Assembly: GCA_050996405.1 (NCBI GenBank)
Contig: JBPCRW010000241.1
Coordinates: 1-25,608 of the forward strand
Direction of reading: 5' to 3'
Origin: JBPCRW01 sp050996405
GTDB taxonomy: Bacteria; Acidobacteriota; Blastocatellia; Pyrinomonadales; Pyrinomonadaceae
DNA length: 25,608 bases
The notes below the pieces were generated by a model. It ran no database searches, had not been told where the DNA came from, and was given only the letters and a program-made list of their open reading frames with translations. Position numbers and translations under genes: made by a program. Shown piece by piece: positions 8,199-14,683 of the stretch (position 1 is its first letter; each line of letters opens with the position of its first letter).

Positions 8199-9161
8199 TT
8201 AAAGATTACAGAGCCAGCGAGCCAGCGAATTTAATTGAATCTCGTTTGTTAGATTAGCAGCATTAGAAAGCGAATTATCTTCCAGCATATTCCAGATTTC
8301 AGTCGCCATTTTTCTTTCGATTGCCGCTCCGACAAAAAACAATCCGGGTTTTAGGTTAATTGTAGCAAATGCTGACTGAATACGAATAAGCGCGGTTCGC
8401 GCAGTTTTCCAATGCTCGTCCGCGCCTGCCGGGTCAATGCCGCCTTTCAGTTCGCCAAAGGCAAGATAGATATTCGGATTTTGATAAATTTCTTTTGCCT
8501 CTCTTTTGTTGATTTGTGTTGAAGAACAATCGAGCAAGCATAAGTCAATATTATTTTTGACTGTCGGAACTGTAAGATTAAAAATTAGAGTTCGGCATTG
8601 ATTATCTTTCTGCCAGCTCAAACCGCGCAAATATAATTCTATATCCGCATCATCTTCGGTTGATGCTGCCCACTGGTTGTTCGACAGATGCAGCCATTCG
8701 TAAGACCTTCCTGAAATTCGCAGAGATGAAATCAATGCGCGGCTTAGTTTTCTTTGTGCAATTGCTCCGCCTGCGTTACGCATCGAACCGCCTAAAGTAT
8801 CGCCGCGCGTCAGCAAAAAACGATAAACCAATTCCTCAACAAAGTTTTCGGCAGCAGACTCAAGAAAATTTTGAATGAGACCTTGAATCGCGTCTCGTTT
8901 ATCTTGTTCGTGCAAGTGAAAGGCGGCTTTGTCCGAAATTCCTGCCGCAGTCAGCAATGCGTTTTGAATATCTTCTATTTTCAAAAGTTCAGAAGGATTT
9001 TTCGCAGTTGAGGCAATTGCCCTTAACGCTCTAGCTTGCTCGACAAACGGCGTAGCGCGTCGGTTTTTCTCTAAAGCCAGCGCGACAAAACCTGCTCGCA
9101 CAGCTTCGTAACTTGTAATTAAATCTTCGTAAGTTTTGAGATGTTGCAAGTATGATTTCAC
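8199..9161 (-). CDS. Type II restriction endonuclease, AvaI/BsoBI family (predicted CYCGRG)
   Basis: The product resembles BsoBI along its whole length from memory: EAVRAGFVALALEKN, KIEDIQNALLTAAGISDKA, GDTLGGSMRNAGGAIAQ, and the hallmark GELKGGIDPAGADEHWKTA. Predicted catalytic residues are D206 (NNIDLCLLD), E237 and K239 in GELKG, and H250 in DEHWK. BsoBI uses D212, E240 and K242 in the same PD-ExK arrangement. BsoBI is 323 residues long; this is 320 if translation begins at GTG 9161. That start is chosen because GGAG lies 9 bases upstream and the methylase stop forms TAGTG with it. An in-frame ATG at 9188 would add nine residues lying over the methylase end. Specificity is inferred from family likeness. 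Confidence 0.92.
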   Translation of the reverse strand: MKSYLQHLKTYEDLITSYEAVRAGFVALALEKNRRATPFVEQARALRAIASTAKNPSELLKIEDIQNALLTAAGISDKAAFHLHEQDKRDAIQGLIQNFLESAAENFVEELVYRFLLTRGDTLGGSMRNAGGAIAQRKLSRALISSLRISGRSYEWLHLSNNQWAASTEDDADIELYLRGLSWQKDNQCRTLIFNLTVPTVKNNIDLCLLDCSSTQINKREAKEIYQNPNIYLAFGELKGGIDPAGADEHWKTARTALIRIQSAFATINLKPGLFFVGAAIERKMATEIWNMLEDNSLSNAANLTNEIQLNSLARWLCNL

Positions 9162-10582
9162 TAAACTTTTCTCCAAACATAGACGCACTTTCTCAAAACT
9201 TCGCGCCCGTGTTCGCCCATTTGCTGACTGCTGTTTCCTTTGCCTTTCGGCAAAACTAAAATTTTTTCAACCTCAAAACCTAGTTTTTCCGCAAAATCGG
9301 AAAGAATTAAATCAACCGAAATACTAATTCCCGCATAACGCACATTATCATTAACCATTATCAATGGCGCGTTTGATTTTAGAACTCTAGCACTTTCCGC
9401 TATCACGCAAGCCATTTCATAGAAATAGCCGCGCACCATTCGCAAAATTCCGTCGTTATTCAACCTTTTTTCTTCTTTCTCGATTTCGAGATATTTGAGA
9501 ATCTTTTGCAGAAGTTTTTGATTGTTCATAACCTCGACGGCTTTTCGCCATTTCGGGTTTATTCCCAAAAGGTCTTTCGCCTTATTTTCAACCGTGCAGC
9601 TAAGCATTCTTTGTCTCAAATCAACTAAGCCTTTTTCGTCAACGCCCAGCAAAGCCAATTCCAAAGCATAAGTTCTGGTGTAGTCGTAGCGATTGCAATA
9701 CGGCGGCGAAGTAATCAATCCGTCATAAAAGTTGGACGACAGGCAAGGCATTATGTAAAGGCAGGAACCTTCGTATAAATTGATTTCTCCGCGTTTGTTT
9801 CCACTTTTGAAAAGACGGTTTACTTGTAAATCTTCGATTATTTCTTTTGTCTTTTCATTTATCGCCGTTGAGAAATTAGGAATAGTTCCTTTATTAAAAG
9901 GCTTCTTTACGCTAACGCGCCTTCCCGAACGGTCGTCCCAACGAAGATACTGCCCATCTTTGCGCGTAAAACTTACCGATTCCAAAACGCAAAACAACGC
10001 AAATTCTAAAGCTGCGCGAACATTTTTACTCGTTTGGTTTTCAATTGCCGCAAGAAATTTTTCAATCTCGTCTTTGGTATTTGCCGGATATGCTCCGCGA
10101 GTAATTCTTAATTCGTTTAAGTCGGTTTTGTCATTAGCTGTTTCCCAAGCCTTTTCTGAAATAAAGTTTTGTAGATCGCAAATATCTTTTTCAGTAAATT
10201 TTGTTTCGAGAATTTCTCGTTTTTTGATAAGCTGCTGGCAGATAGGCAAAACCTCTATTCCTTCTGCCTGCAAGCCGCGCTCGCCAGCGACAAACAAAGT
10301 CGTTCCGCTTCCGGCAAAAGGATCTAAAATCGTTCCGCTGTTCAAATCGTTTTCGTTCAAAAAATAATCAATCAGCGCGGCGGAAAAGCCTTCTTTGTAT
10401 TTATACCAGCGATATGACGGACGAGATTTATTGCCTTGGAAACTAACCAAAACGCGGGACAAATCTTTGCAGACTTCTAGCTTGTCAGAGAAAATTTGCT
10501 CCAAACTTTTATCAAGTTCGTTTATTTCCTCCTTTAATAGGGTTTGGTCGGTTATTTGTTTTTCGGCTAACCCAAGACTCAT
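9161..10582 (-). CDS. DNA amino-methyltransferase of the AvaI-like RM system
   Basis: This modification enzyme should protect host DNA from the nuclease encoded directly downstream. The 473-residue product has the AdoMet motif I DPFAGSGTT at 87-95 and the catalytic motif IV TSPPYCNRYD at 291-300. About 190 residues lie between them, which may hold the target-recognition region. SPPY marks an exocyclic-amine methylase (N4-cytosine or N6-adenine); with AvaI-like partners N4-cytosine is likelier. The length matches my memory of M.AvaI at about 480. The frame is open to 10660, but those extra codons read the tkt remnant out of frame, so ATG 10582 (MSLGLAEKQ) is chosen. It has no SD and overlaps the remnant's stop as ATGA, so translation is probably coupled. 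Confidence 0.92.
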   Translation of the reverse strand: MSLGLAEKQITDQTLLKEEINELDKSLEQIFSDKLEVCKDLSRVLVSFQGNKSRPSYRWYKYKEGFSAALIDYFLNENDLNSGTILDPFAGSGTTLFVAGERGLQAEGIEVLPICQQLIKKREILETKFTEKDICDLQNFISEKAWETANDKTDLNELRITRGAYPANTKDEIEKFLAAIENQTSKNVRAALEFALFCVLESVSFTRKDGQYLRWDDRSGRRVSVKKPFNKGTIPNFSTAINEKTKEIIEDLQVNRLFKSGNKRGEINLYEGSCLYIMPCLSSNFYDGLITSPPYCNRYDYTRTYALELALLGVDEKGLVDLRQRMLSCTVENKAKDLLGINPKWRKAVEVMNNQKLLQKILKYLEIEKEEKRLNNDGILRMVRGYFYEMACVIAESARVLKSNAPLIMVNDNVRYAGISISVDLILSDFAEKLGFEVEKILVLPKGKGNSSQQMGEHGREVLRKCVYVWRKV

Positions 10583-10707
10583 TTTTTTGATTGCAAGTTT
10601 GTAAAAAATTCGGCTTTCTGCACGGCATCGAGCGACAATGTTCGGATGGTGTTGATACAAAGATGGTCTAAATCAATTTTCTTTTTCGGTTGCGTTGCGA
10701 TTGTCAT
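10579..10707 (-). pseudogene. tkt (5' fragment): Truncated duplicate of the tkt 5' end (33 codons plus fused tail)
   Basis: Reading left from the ATG at 10707, the frame runs MTIATQPKKKIDLDHLCINT and then IRTLSLDAVQKAE, like the transketolase start. Nine foreign codons and a TGA at 10579 follow. Homology to intact tkt stops sharply after GCCGAAT (10608 here, 8088 in tkt). Over the 64-base alignable core there are 7 differences: 6 synonymous and one Gln/His. The remnant starts 4 bases after the stop of the PvuII-like methylase and ends in ATGA with the AvaI-like methylase start. It can no longer encode an enzyme but is probably still translated as a 42-residue leader. Confidence 0.95.
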
Positions 10708-10711
10708 AATT

Positions 10712-11707
10712 TTAGATATTCAAAGAATGTATTAGGAAATTCTTATTTTGGTATTGTTGTAGTTCTATAGTTTCTCCACCAATTATTTTTTTATAGATTT
10801 CCTCTATTTCAAAATCGCTAATTTTCTTTGGCAAAAAACGAAACGAAGATGTCGCTATATAATTTATATTTTCTTCAAAAGCTAGCCAGCGTCTTTCCTG
10901 CGTTTCGGCTGCCGCGCCGGTTGTGTTAGAGCCTGCAAATATATCTACAACAAAATCATCCGGTTCTGTCAAAAGTTTAATAAAAAATTCAGGCAGTTTT
11001 GCCGGAAATCTTGCAGGATGTTGTTTTTCGCTGACGATTTTACAGGCAATCATATACGAACCGTTTGAATCAGTGTTCGAGATTTGCAGCAAATTTGAAG
11101 GTATCGCGCCGCCATTATCGGTTGAAAAATTTTTGCTTATCTGATGTCCTGAAGGACGATTTTTCGGCGTATAAAACTTTTCTGGATTTTCAAGCAGTTT
11201 TTTCATTCGGTCGCTGTATTCGACCAAAACTTTTGTTACATCCGATTTCGGGAATTCCGTTTTGCTTAGCCACCAAATTGTATCAACCGAATCTTTGACT
11301 CTTATTTTTCGTTTGTTCACCCATTCAATCGGACTCGGCAATTTTGCCGGATTATACCAATAAAAATCTTCCGCTAAATAAAATCCAAGTTCGTCGCAAA
11401 GATAAATTAGCAGTCTAAAATTATACAAACTTCGCGTCGGACTACCTTTTTGGTACGCGCCGCCCAAATCAAGCACAAAACTTCCCGTAGCTTTCAATTT
11501 TTTATAAACGATTTCGGCAAACGAAGAAAACCATTCGACGTATTTAAATTGGTCGGCGTTTCCGTAAACCTTCTGACGCTGAAGCGCGAATGGCGGACTT
11601 GTAACAACTAAATCTATACTTTCGTCCGCAATTTCTTCGAGCAAACGTCTGGAATCGCCGCAGAAAGCCGCGCCCAAATTTGTTTTGTAAGCCGGATTAG
11701 AGCGCAT
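10712..11707 (-). CDS. DNA N4-cytosine methyltransferase, M.PvuII-like (predicted CAGCTG)
   Basis: The 331-residue product places motif IV TSPPFALQRQKVYGN near residues 36-50 and motif I VVDIFAGSNTTGAAAE near 257-272. This IV-before-I order is that of beta-class amino-methylases, which include M.PvuII. SPPF fits N4-cytosine methylation. Other family-like segments are GSFVLDLGGAYQKGSPTRSL and HPARFPAKLPEFFIKLL, the latter typical just before motif I. It is transcribed divergently from the fused C-nuclease gene, across a 66-base gap with C-boxes, the usual PvuII layout. It should protect CAGCTG sites from that nuclease. The gene is more AT-rich than the housekeeping genes, suggesting acquisition. 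Its stop is 4 bases before the tkt remnant ATG. Confidence 0.93.
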   Translation of the reverse strand: MRSNPAYKTNLGAAFCGDSRRLLEEIADESIDLVVTSPPFALQRQKVYGNADQFKYVEWFSSFAEIVYKKLKATGSFVLDLGGAYQKGSPTRSLYNFRLLIYLCDELGFYLAEDFYWYNPAKLPSPIEWVNKRKIRVKDSVDTIWWLSKTEFPKSDVTKVLVEYSDRMKKLLENPEKFYTPKNRPSGHQISKNFSTDNGGAIPSNLLQISNTDSNGSYMIACKIVSEKQHPARFPAKLPEFFIKLLTEPDDFVVDIFAGSNTTGAAAETQERRWLAFEENINYIATSSFRFLPKKISDFEIEEIYKKIIGGETIELQQYQNKNFLIHSLNI

Positions 11708-11725
11708 ACTCGTTTTTGTAGATGC

Positions 11726-11751
11726 TACTTAAAGTCTGTAGATTTAAAGTC
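11726..11751. promoter_or_regulatory. Tandem C-boxes for the RM controller protein
   Basis: Two related 11-mers, TACTTAAAGTC (11726-11736) and GATTTAAAGTC (11741-11751), lie 15 bases apart start to start, joined by TGTA. They match the GACTnnnAGTC pattern and spacing known for controller proteins such as C.PvuII and C.Esp1396I. They sit between the divergent methylase and C-nuclease genes, so they probably let the controller domain activate and then limit its own gene and affect the methylase promoter. Confidence 0.8.
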
Positions 11752-11773
11752 ATCACATCTGTAATTTTATTAC

Positions 11774-12490
11774 GTGGATGAAAATACTTCAAAAGCAAAA
11801 GTAATTTTTGCAAAAAATTTACGCAAATATAGAGCTAAATTAAATCTCTCGCAAGAGAATTTAGCAGATTTGGCAGAATTGCACAGAACCTACGTCGGTT
11901 CGGTCGAAAGAGCGGAAAGAAATATCTCAATTGACAGTATGGAAAGATTGGCTTCCGCGCTCGACTGCACGATTGTCGAACTTTTAGCCGAAGATAATGA
12001 AGAATTAACCGACAAGGAAATCTTGGATAATCTTTACACGCACATTCGCCTTTACCAAAAACTGGCGGAGAAACATGGCATCGGCGATATTTTTCAGGAT
12101 AACGGCGGAAAGCTTTTACAAGTTTTGCTCATTAGCGGATTAAAAATTTTGCCCGGCAGAGAAGGAAACGATGCGGTTGATGAATCAGGCAGAGAATACG
12201 AATTAAAATCCGTCAATGTAAATCTCACAAAAAGTTTTTCAACGCATCATCATATGAACCCGACAATCATTCGGAAATATAGAAATGTTGATTGGTTGTT
12301 CGCAATTTATGAAGGTATTGAACTCGTTTCAATATATTTATTAACTCCTGACAACTTAGAATCTTTTTTTCTGAAATGGGAAGAAAAATGGCATAGCAGC
12401 GGTGGAAAAGATATAAACAATCCCAAAATACCTGTTAGCTTTATCAAAGCAAACGGAAAAGTTATTTATCAAGCTATTTTACCGAATTAG
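11774..12490 (+). CDS. C protein-PvuII-type restriction endonuclease natural fusion (predicted CAGCTG)
   Basis: One 238-residue frame joins two proteins that are separate in the PvuII system. Residues 8-75 are an XRE-type helix-turn-helix controller (LNLSQENLADLAELHRTYVGSVERAERNIS). Residues 80-232 are a PvuII nuclease with constant offset of 75 to PvuII numbering: catalytic D133, E143, K145 (PvuII D58, E68, K70) in NDAVDESGREYELKS. The recognition residues D109, H159, H160, N215 and N216 (PvuII D34, H84, H85, N140, N141) are also present. It should therefore cut CAGCTG. There is no stop or start signal at the joint. Translation begins at GTG 11774 with no SD; a TA-rich segment just upstream fits leaderless mRNA. 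The last six residues (QAILPN) extend beyond PvuII and overlap the kinase gene end by 17 bases. Natural C-nuclease fusions of this family have been reported. Confidence 0.95.
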   Translation: MDENTSKAKVIFAKNLRKYRAKLNLSQENLADLAELHRTYVGSVERAERNISIDSMERLASALDCTIVELLAEDNEELTDKEILDNLYTHIRLYQKLAEKHGIGDIFQDNGGKLLQVLLISGLKILPGREGNDAVDESGREYELKSVNVNLTKSFSTHHHMNPTIIRKYRNVDWLFAIYEGIELVSIYLLTPDNLESFFLKWEEKWHSSGGKDINNPKIPVSFIKANGKVIYQAILPN

Positions 12491-13958
12491 CATTTTTTAT
12501 CAATAATCTATAAAACTTTTCGTGGCGTTCACGCGCCCTTTTGTAAATCGCGCTTCGCTTTTTATCAAATTTAAATTCTTGACCTTTCGGCGTTTCTTGT
12601 TTTTCGATGCTTTCTATTTTGCCAATTGTTTCGAGCGCAAGCAAAACCGCGCCGCGTGACGAGGCTTCGCGCACGTCGGGCAAACTCATATTTTGCGCCA
12701 GAACATCCGCGATGATTTGTGTCCAGATAGGTGACTCGCGCAATGCGCCGCCCGAAGCGATGATTTCATTGATTTTTGTGACATCGTTTAACTGGTCGAA
12801 AATTTCCGCGAAACGGAAAGCTACCGATTCGAGCGCGGATTGCACGATGTCAATCGTGTCGGTGGCGGATTTTAAACCGAGAATCGCGCCGTGCGCCGAT
12901 TCATGATAGCCCGTGCTTCGCTCGCCCGCCAGAAACGGCAGAAACGTCAAACCGTGCGAATCGGGAACACGCCGCGCGATTTCCGTTTCGATTTCATCAT
13001 CAGTTCCAATTAATTTCAAATCGTCTTTCAACCATCGATAAAGTCCGCCGCCATCCGACAACGCGCCGCCGACGATGATTCTTTTTCTATCAATCCGGTA
13101 ACACCACAAACCGCTTGGAATTCGCTTCGGAATTTCACCCGCGAAAGCGACGCGCATCGCGCCGGATGTGCCAATCATTAACGCCGCCTTCGATTTTTGA
13201 ACGCAGCCCGCGCCGATGTTATTTGCCGCGCCGTCGCCGATTGCTAGAAACCACTTCGCATTTTTCAGGCGTTCCCAACGCTTTTTGTATTTTAAATTTA
13301 ATTGAAAAGTCTGCGCGTCTTTCGCGGCGAGTTCGGGCAGATTTTCTTTTTTGAGTTTGAGAAATTTGATTATTTCCGCGTCCCAATCGTTTGAACGAAT
13401 GTCGAAAATGCCCGTCGCCGAAGCCATCGAAATACTGGTTGCAGCTTGATTAAAAAATTTCAGCGCGACGTAATCGCTGAACGAAAGCCATTTGTCCGTC
13501 TTTGCAAAAACCTTCGGAAAATCCTTGCGAAGCCACAAAAGTTTCGCCGTCCAATAACTCGAATGAAATCGCGCGCCGGTTCGATTATGAACTTCCGATT
13601 CGTCAAATTTTTTTCGCAAATCCGCGACATATTTTCGGCTGCGCGTGTCTGCCCAGCCGAAAACTTTGGTCGTCGGCTTGCCGTTTTTATCAACTCCGAT
13701 AAGGCTGTGCCAGAATGAAGAAGCCGCGACCGTCGAGATTTCGCCTTTTATTTTCGCCGACTTTTTCAAAACGTCGTCAGTCGCTTTTTCGATTTGCGCG
13801 AACGCTTCGCCAGCGTCAATTTCCGCGCCGCCGTCTTCGGTCGCGGTCAACACGCGCTCATTTTTCACAAAAGTTTCGGGCAAAAGGTCTCCACGAAAAT
13901 CATAAAGCGCGGCGCGCACGCTCGAAGTTCCGATGTCTAAAGCCAGAATATATGACAT
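12474..13958 (-). CDS. FGGY-family carbohydrate kinase, probably gluconokinase
   Basis: FGGY kinases phosphorylate sugars or sugar acids with ATP in the cytoplasm. The 494-residue product begins with the ATP-binding phosphate-1 motif LALDIGTSSVRAALYD. It continues with ASSFWHSLIGVDKNGKPTTKVFGWADTRS, AALMIGTSGAMRVAF and the C-terminal EIIASGGALRESPIWTQIIADVLAQ followed by SSRGAVLLALETIG. These are the usual FGGY landmarks at usual length. The SFWHSL and GWADTR segments look like gluconate kinases of this family rather than glycerol or xylulose kinases, but substrate is not certain. Its distance from tkt is filled by the RM genes; before their arrival the two may have formed a pentose-phosphate pair (inference). 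Its stop codon lies inside the 3' end of the opposing nuclease gene. Confidence 0.85.
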   Translation of the reverse strand: MSYILALDIGTSSVRAALYDFRGDLLPETFVKNERVLTATEDGGAEIDAGEAFAQIEKATDDVLKKSAKIKGEISTVAASSFWHSLIGVDKNGKPTTKVFGWADTRSRKYVADLRKKFDESEVHNRTGARFHSSYWTAKLLWLRKDFPKVFAKTDKWLSFSDYVALKFFNQAATSISMASATGIFDIRSNDWDAEIIKFLKLKKENLPELAAKDAQTFQLNLKYKKRWERLKNAKWFLAIGDGAANNIGAGCVQKSKAALMIGTSGAMRVAFAGEIPKRIPSGLWCYRIDRKRIIVGGALSDGGGLYRWLKDDLKLIGTDDEIETEIARRVPDSHGLTFLPFLAGERSTGYHESAHGAILGLKSATDTIDIVQSALESVAFRFAEIFDQLNDVTKINEIIASGGALRESPIWTQIIADVLAQNMSLPDVREASSRGAVLLALETIGKIESIEKQETPKGQEFKFDKKRSAIYKRARERHEKFYRLLIKNANSVK

Positions 13959-14023
13959 TGAATCAAGTTTAGTTTATAAACCACCTTAAAGAAAAATCAG
14001 GATTCTCTTAAAAATGGAAAAAC

Positions 14024-14117
14024 AGACCGTAGATTTAGCAAATTAAACGGATAAACGCCGATATTTGTTAAAATAAAATCCGCGAAAATCTGCCGAAATC
14101 TGCCAAATCTGCGGTCT
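14024..14117. repeat. Imperfect palindromic intergenic repeat
   Basis: Arms of 21 bases at 14024-14044 and 14097-14117 are reverse complements at 18 positions, ending in AGACCG/CGGTCT. The right half holds a short tandem series (AAAATCTGCC, GAAATCTGCC, AAATCTGCGG). It fills most of the gap between the kinase start and the folA end. Similar ATCTGCGG/ATCCGCG intergenic repeats occur in several bacterial phyla. Function is unknown; it may act as a transcript-end hairpin. Confidence 0.7.
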
Positions 14118-14130
14118 ATTAAAATTGGTT

Positions 14131-14613
14131 TTAACCCGAAGATTTTTGATAGATTTTCACTCGCAAATCGTCTGCAAGATTTATTGTTTCCGCCGCTTCA
14201 AAATCCTCTAAAAAATCTCTCGGCATAAATGCGTCGGCATCCTCAATTGACACAGGGATTTCCGTGACAATCCATTTTTCAATCGCGTCGGCGAAATTTT
14301 CATACGTTTCCGCGCCGCCGATGATAAACAAATCGCCGCTTAAAAATTTTGATAAAGCGAGAACTTCTTCTTTGCTTTTCAGCAGCAAAACGTTCGGCTG
14401 ATTTGTGATTGAATTGACGCGCGAAAGCACGATATTTAAACGCTTCGGCAGAGGTTTGCCGATTGATTTCCAGGTGTTGAAACCCATCACGACGGCATTA
14501 TTTAAAGTCGTTTTCTTGAAAAAATTTAAATCCGCCGAATAATGCCAGGGCAGTTTTCCCCGTCTGCCGATGGCGAAATTTTTTGCGACGGCGACGATGC
14601 CGATAATTTCCAT
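14131..14613 (-). CDS. folA: Dihydrofolate reductase
   Basis: This enzyme reduces dihydrofolate to tetrahydrofolate with NADPH. At 160 residues it has the normal bacterial length. Visible landmarks are the N-terminal strand and loop IIGIVAVAKNFAIGRRGKLPWH and the acidic catalytic residue in HYSADLNFF (Asp28, equivalent to E. coli Asp27). The NADPH-binding VVMGFNTWKSIGKPLPKRLNIVLSR and FIIGGAETYENF are also present. It follows thyA on the same strand after 70 bases, the usual functional pairing: thymidylate synthase makes dihydrofolate, which this enzyme recycles. No clear SD precedes the ATG at 14613. Confidence 0.95.
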   Translation of the reverse strand: MEIIGIVAVAKNFAIGRRGKLPWHYSADLNFFKKTTLNNAVVMGFNTWKSIGKPLPKRLNIVLSRVNSITNQPNVLLLKSKEEVLALSKFLSGDLFIIGGAETYENFADAIEKWIVTEIPVSIEDADAFMPRDFLEDFEAAETINLADDLRVKIYQKSSG

Positions 14614-14637
14614 AAAGTTTCAGCGGCGAATAATTTT

Positions 14638-14681
14638 AGTGATAGAAAAAGATGAAATTTAAAACCTTATTATCTATCACT
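14638..14681. other. 9-bp inverted repeat between thyA and folA
   Basis: AGTGATAGA (14638-14646) and its reverse complement (14673-14681) enclose 26 bases, starting just after the thyA stop on the minus strand. No T-tract follows on that strand, so it is not a convincing terminator. It may be an RNA-processing or attenuation hairpin in a thyA-folA transcript. Confidence 0.4.
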
Positions 14682-14683
14682 TT

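Noticed and set aside
9162..9188. ATG start at 9188 for the AvaI-like nuclease
   Set aside because: It adds nine residues lying over the methylase 3' end. GTG 9161 has a well-spaced GGAG, forms TAGTG with the methylase stop and gives a length close to BsoBI.
9780..10367. 195-residue plus-strand frame opposite the AvaI-like methylase
   Set aside because: It is antisense to clear methylase motifs and has no domain or start signal.
10583..10660. Longer N terminus for the AvaI-like methylase starting at 10660
   Set aside because: Those 26 codons read the tkt stump in a different frame and have no family likeness. ATG 10582 sits in the ATGA overlap.
8182..12473. Transposon or IS as the carrier of the RM block
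   Set aside because: I found no transposase, integrase, terminal inverted repeats or short target-site duplication. The only flanking repeat is the diverged tkt 5' end.
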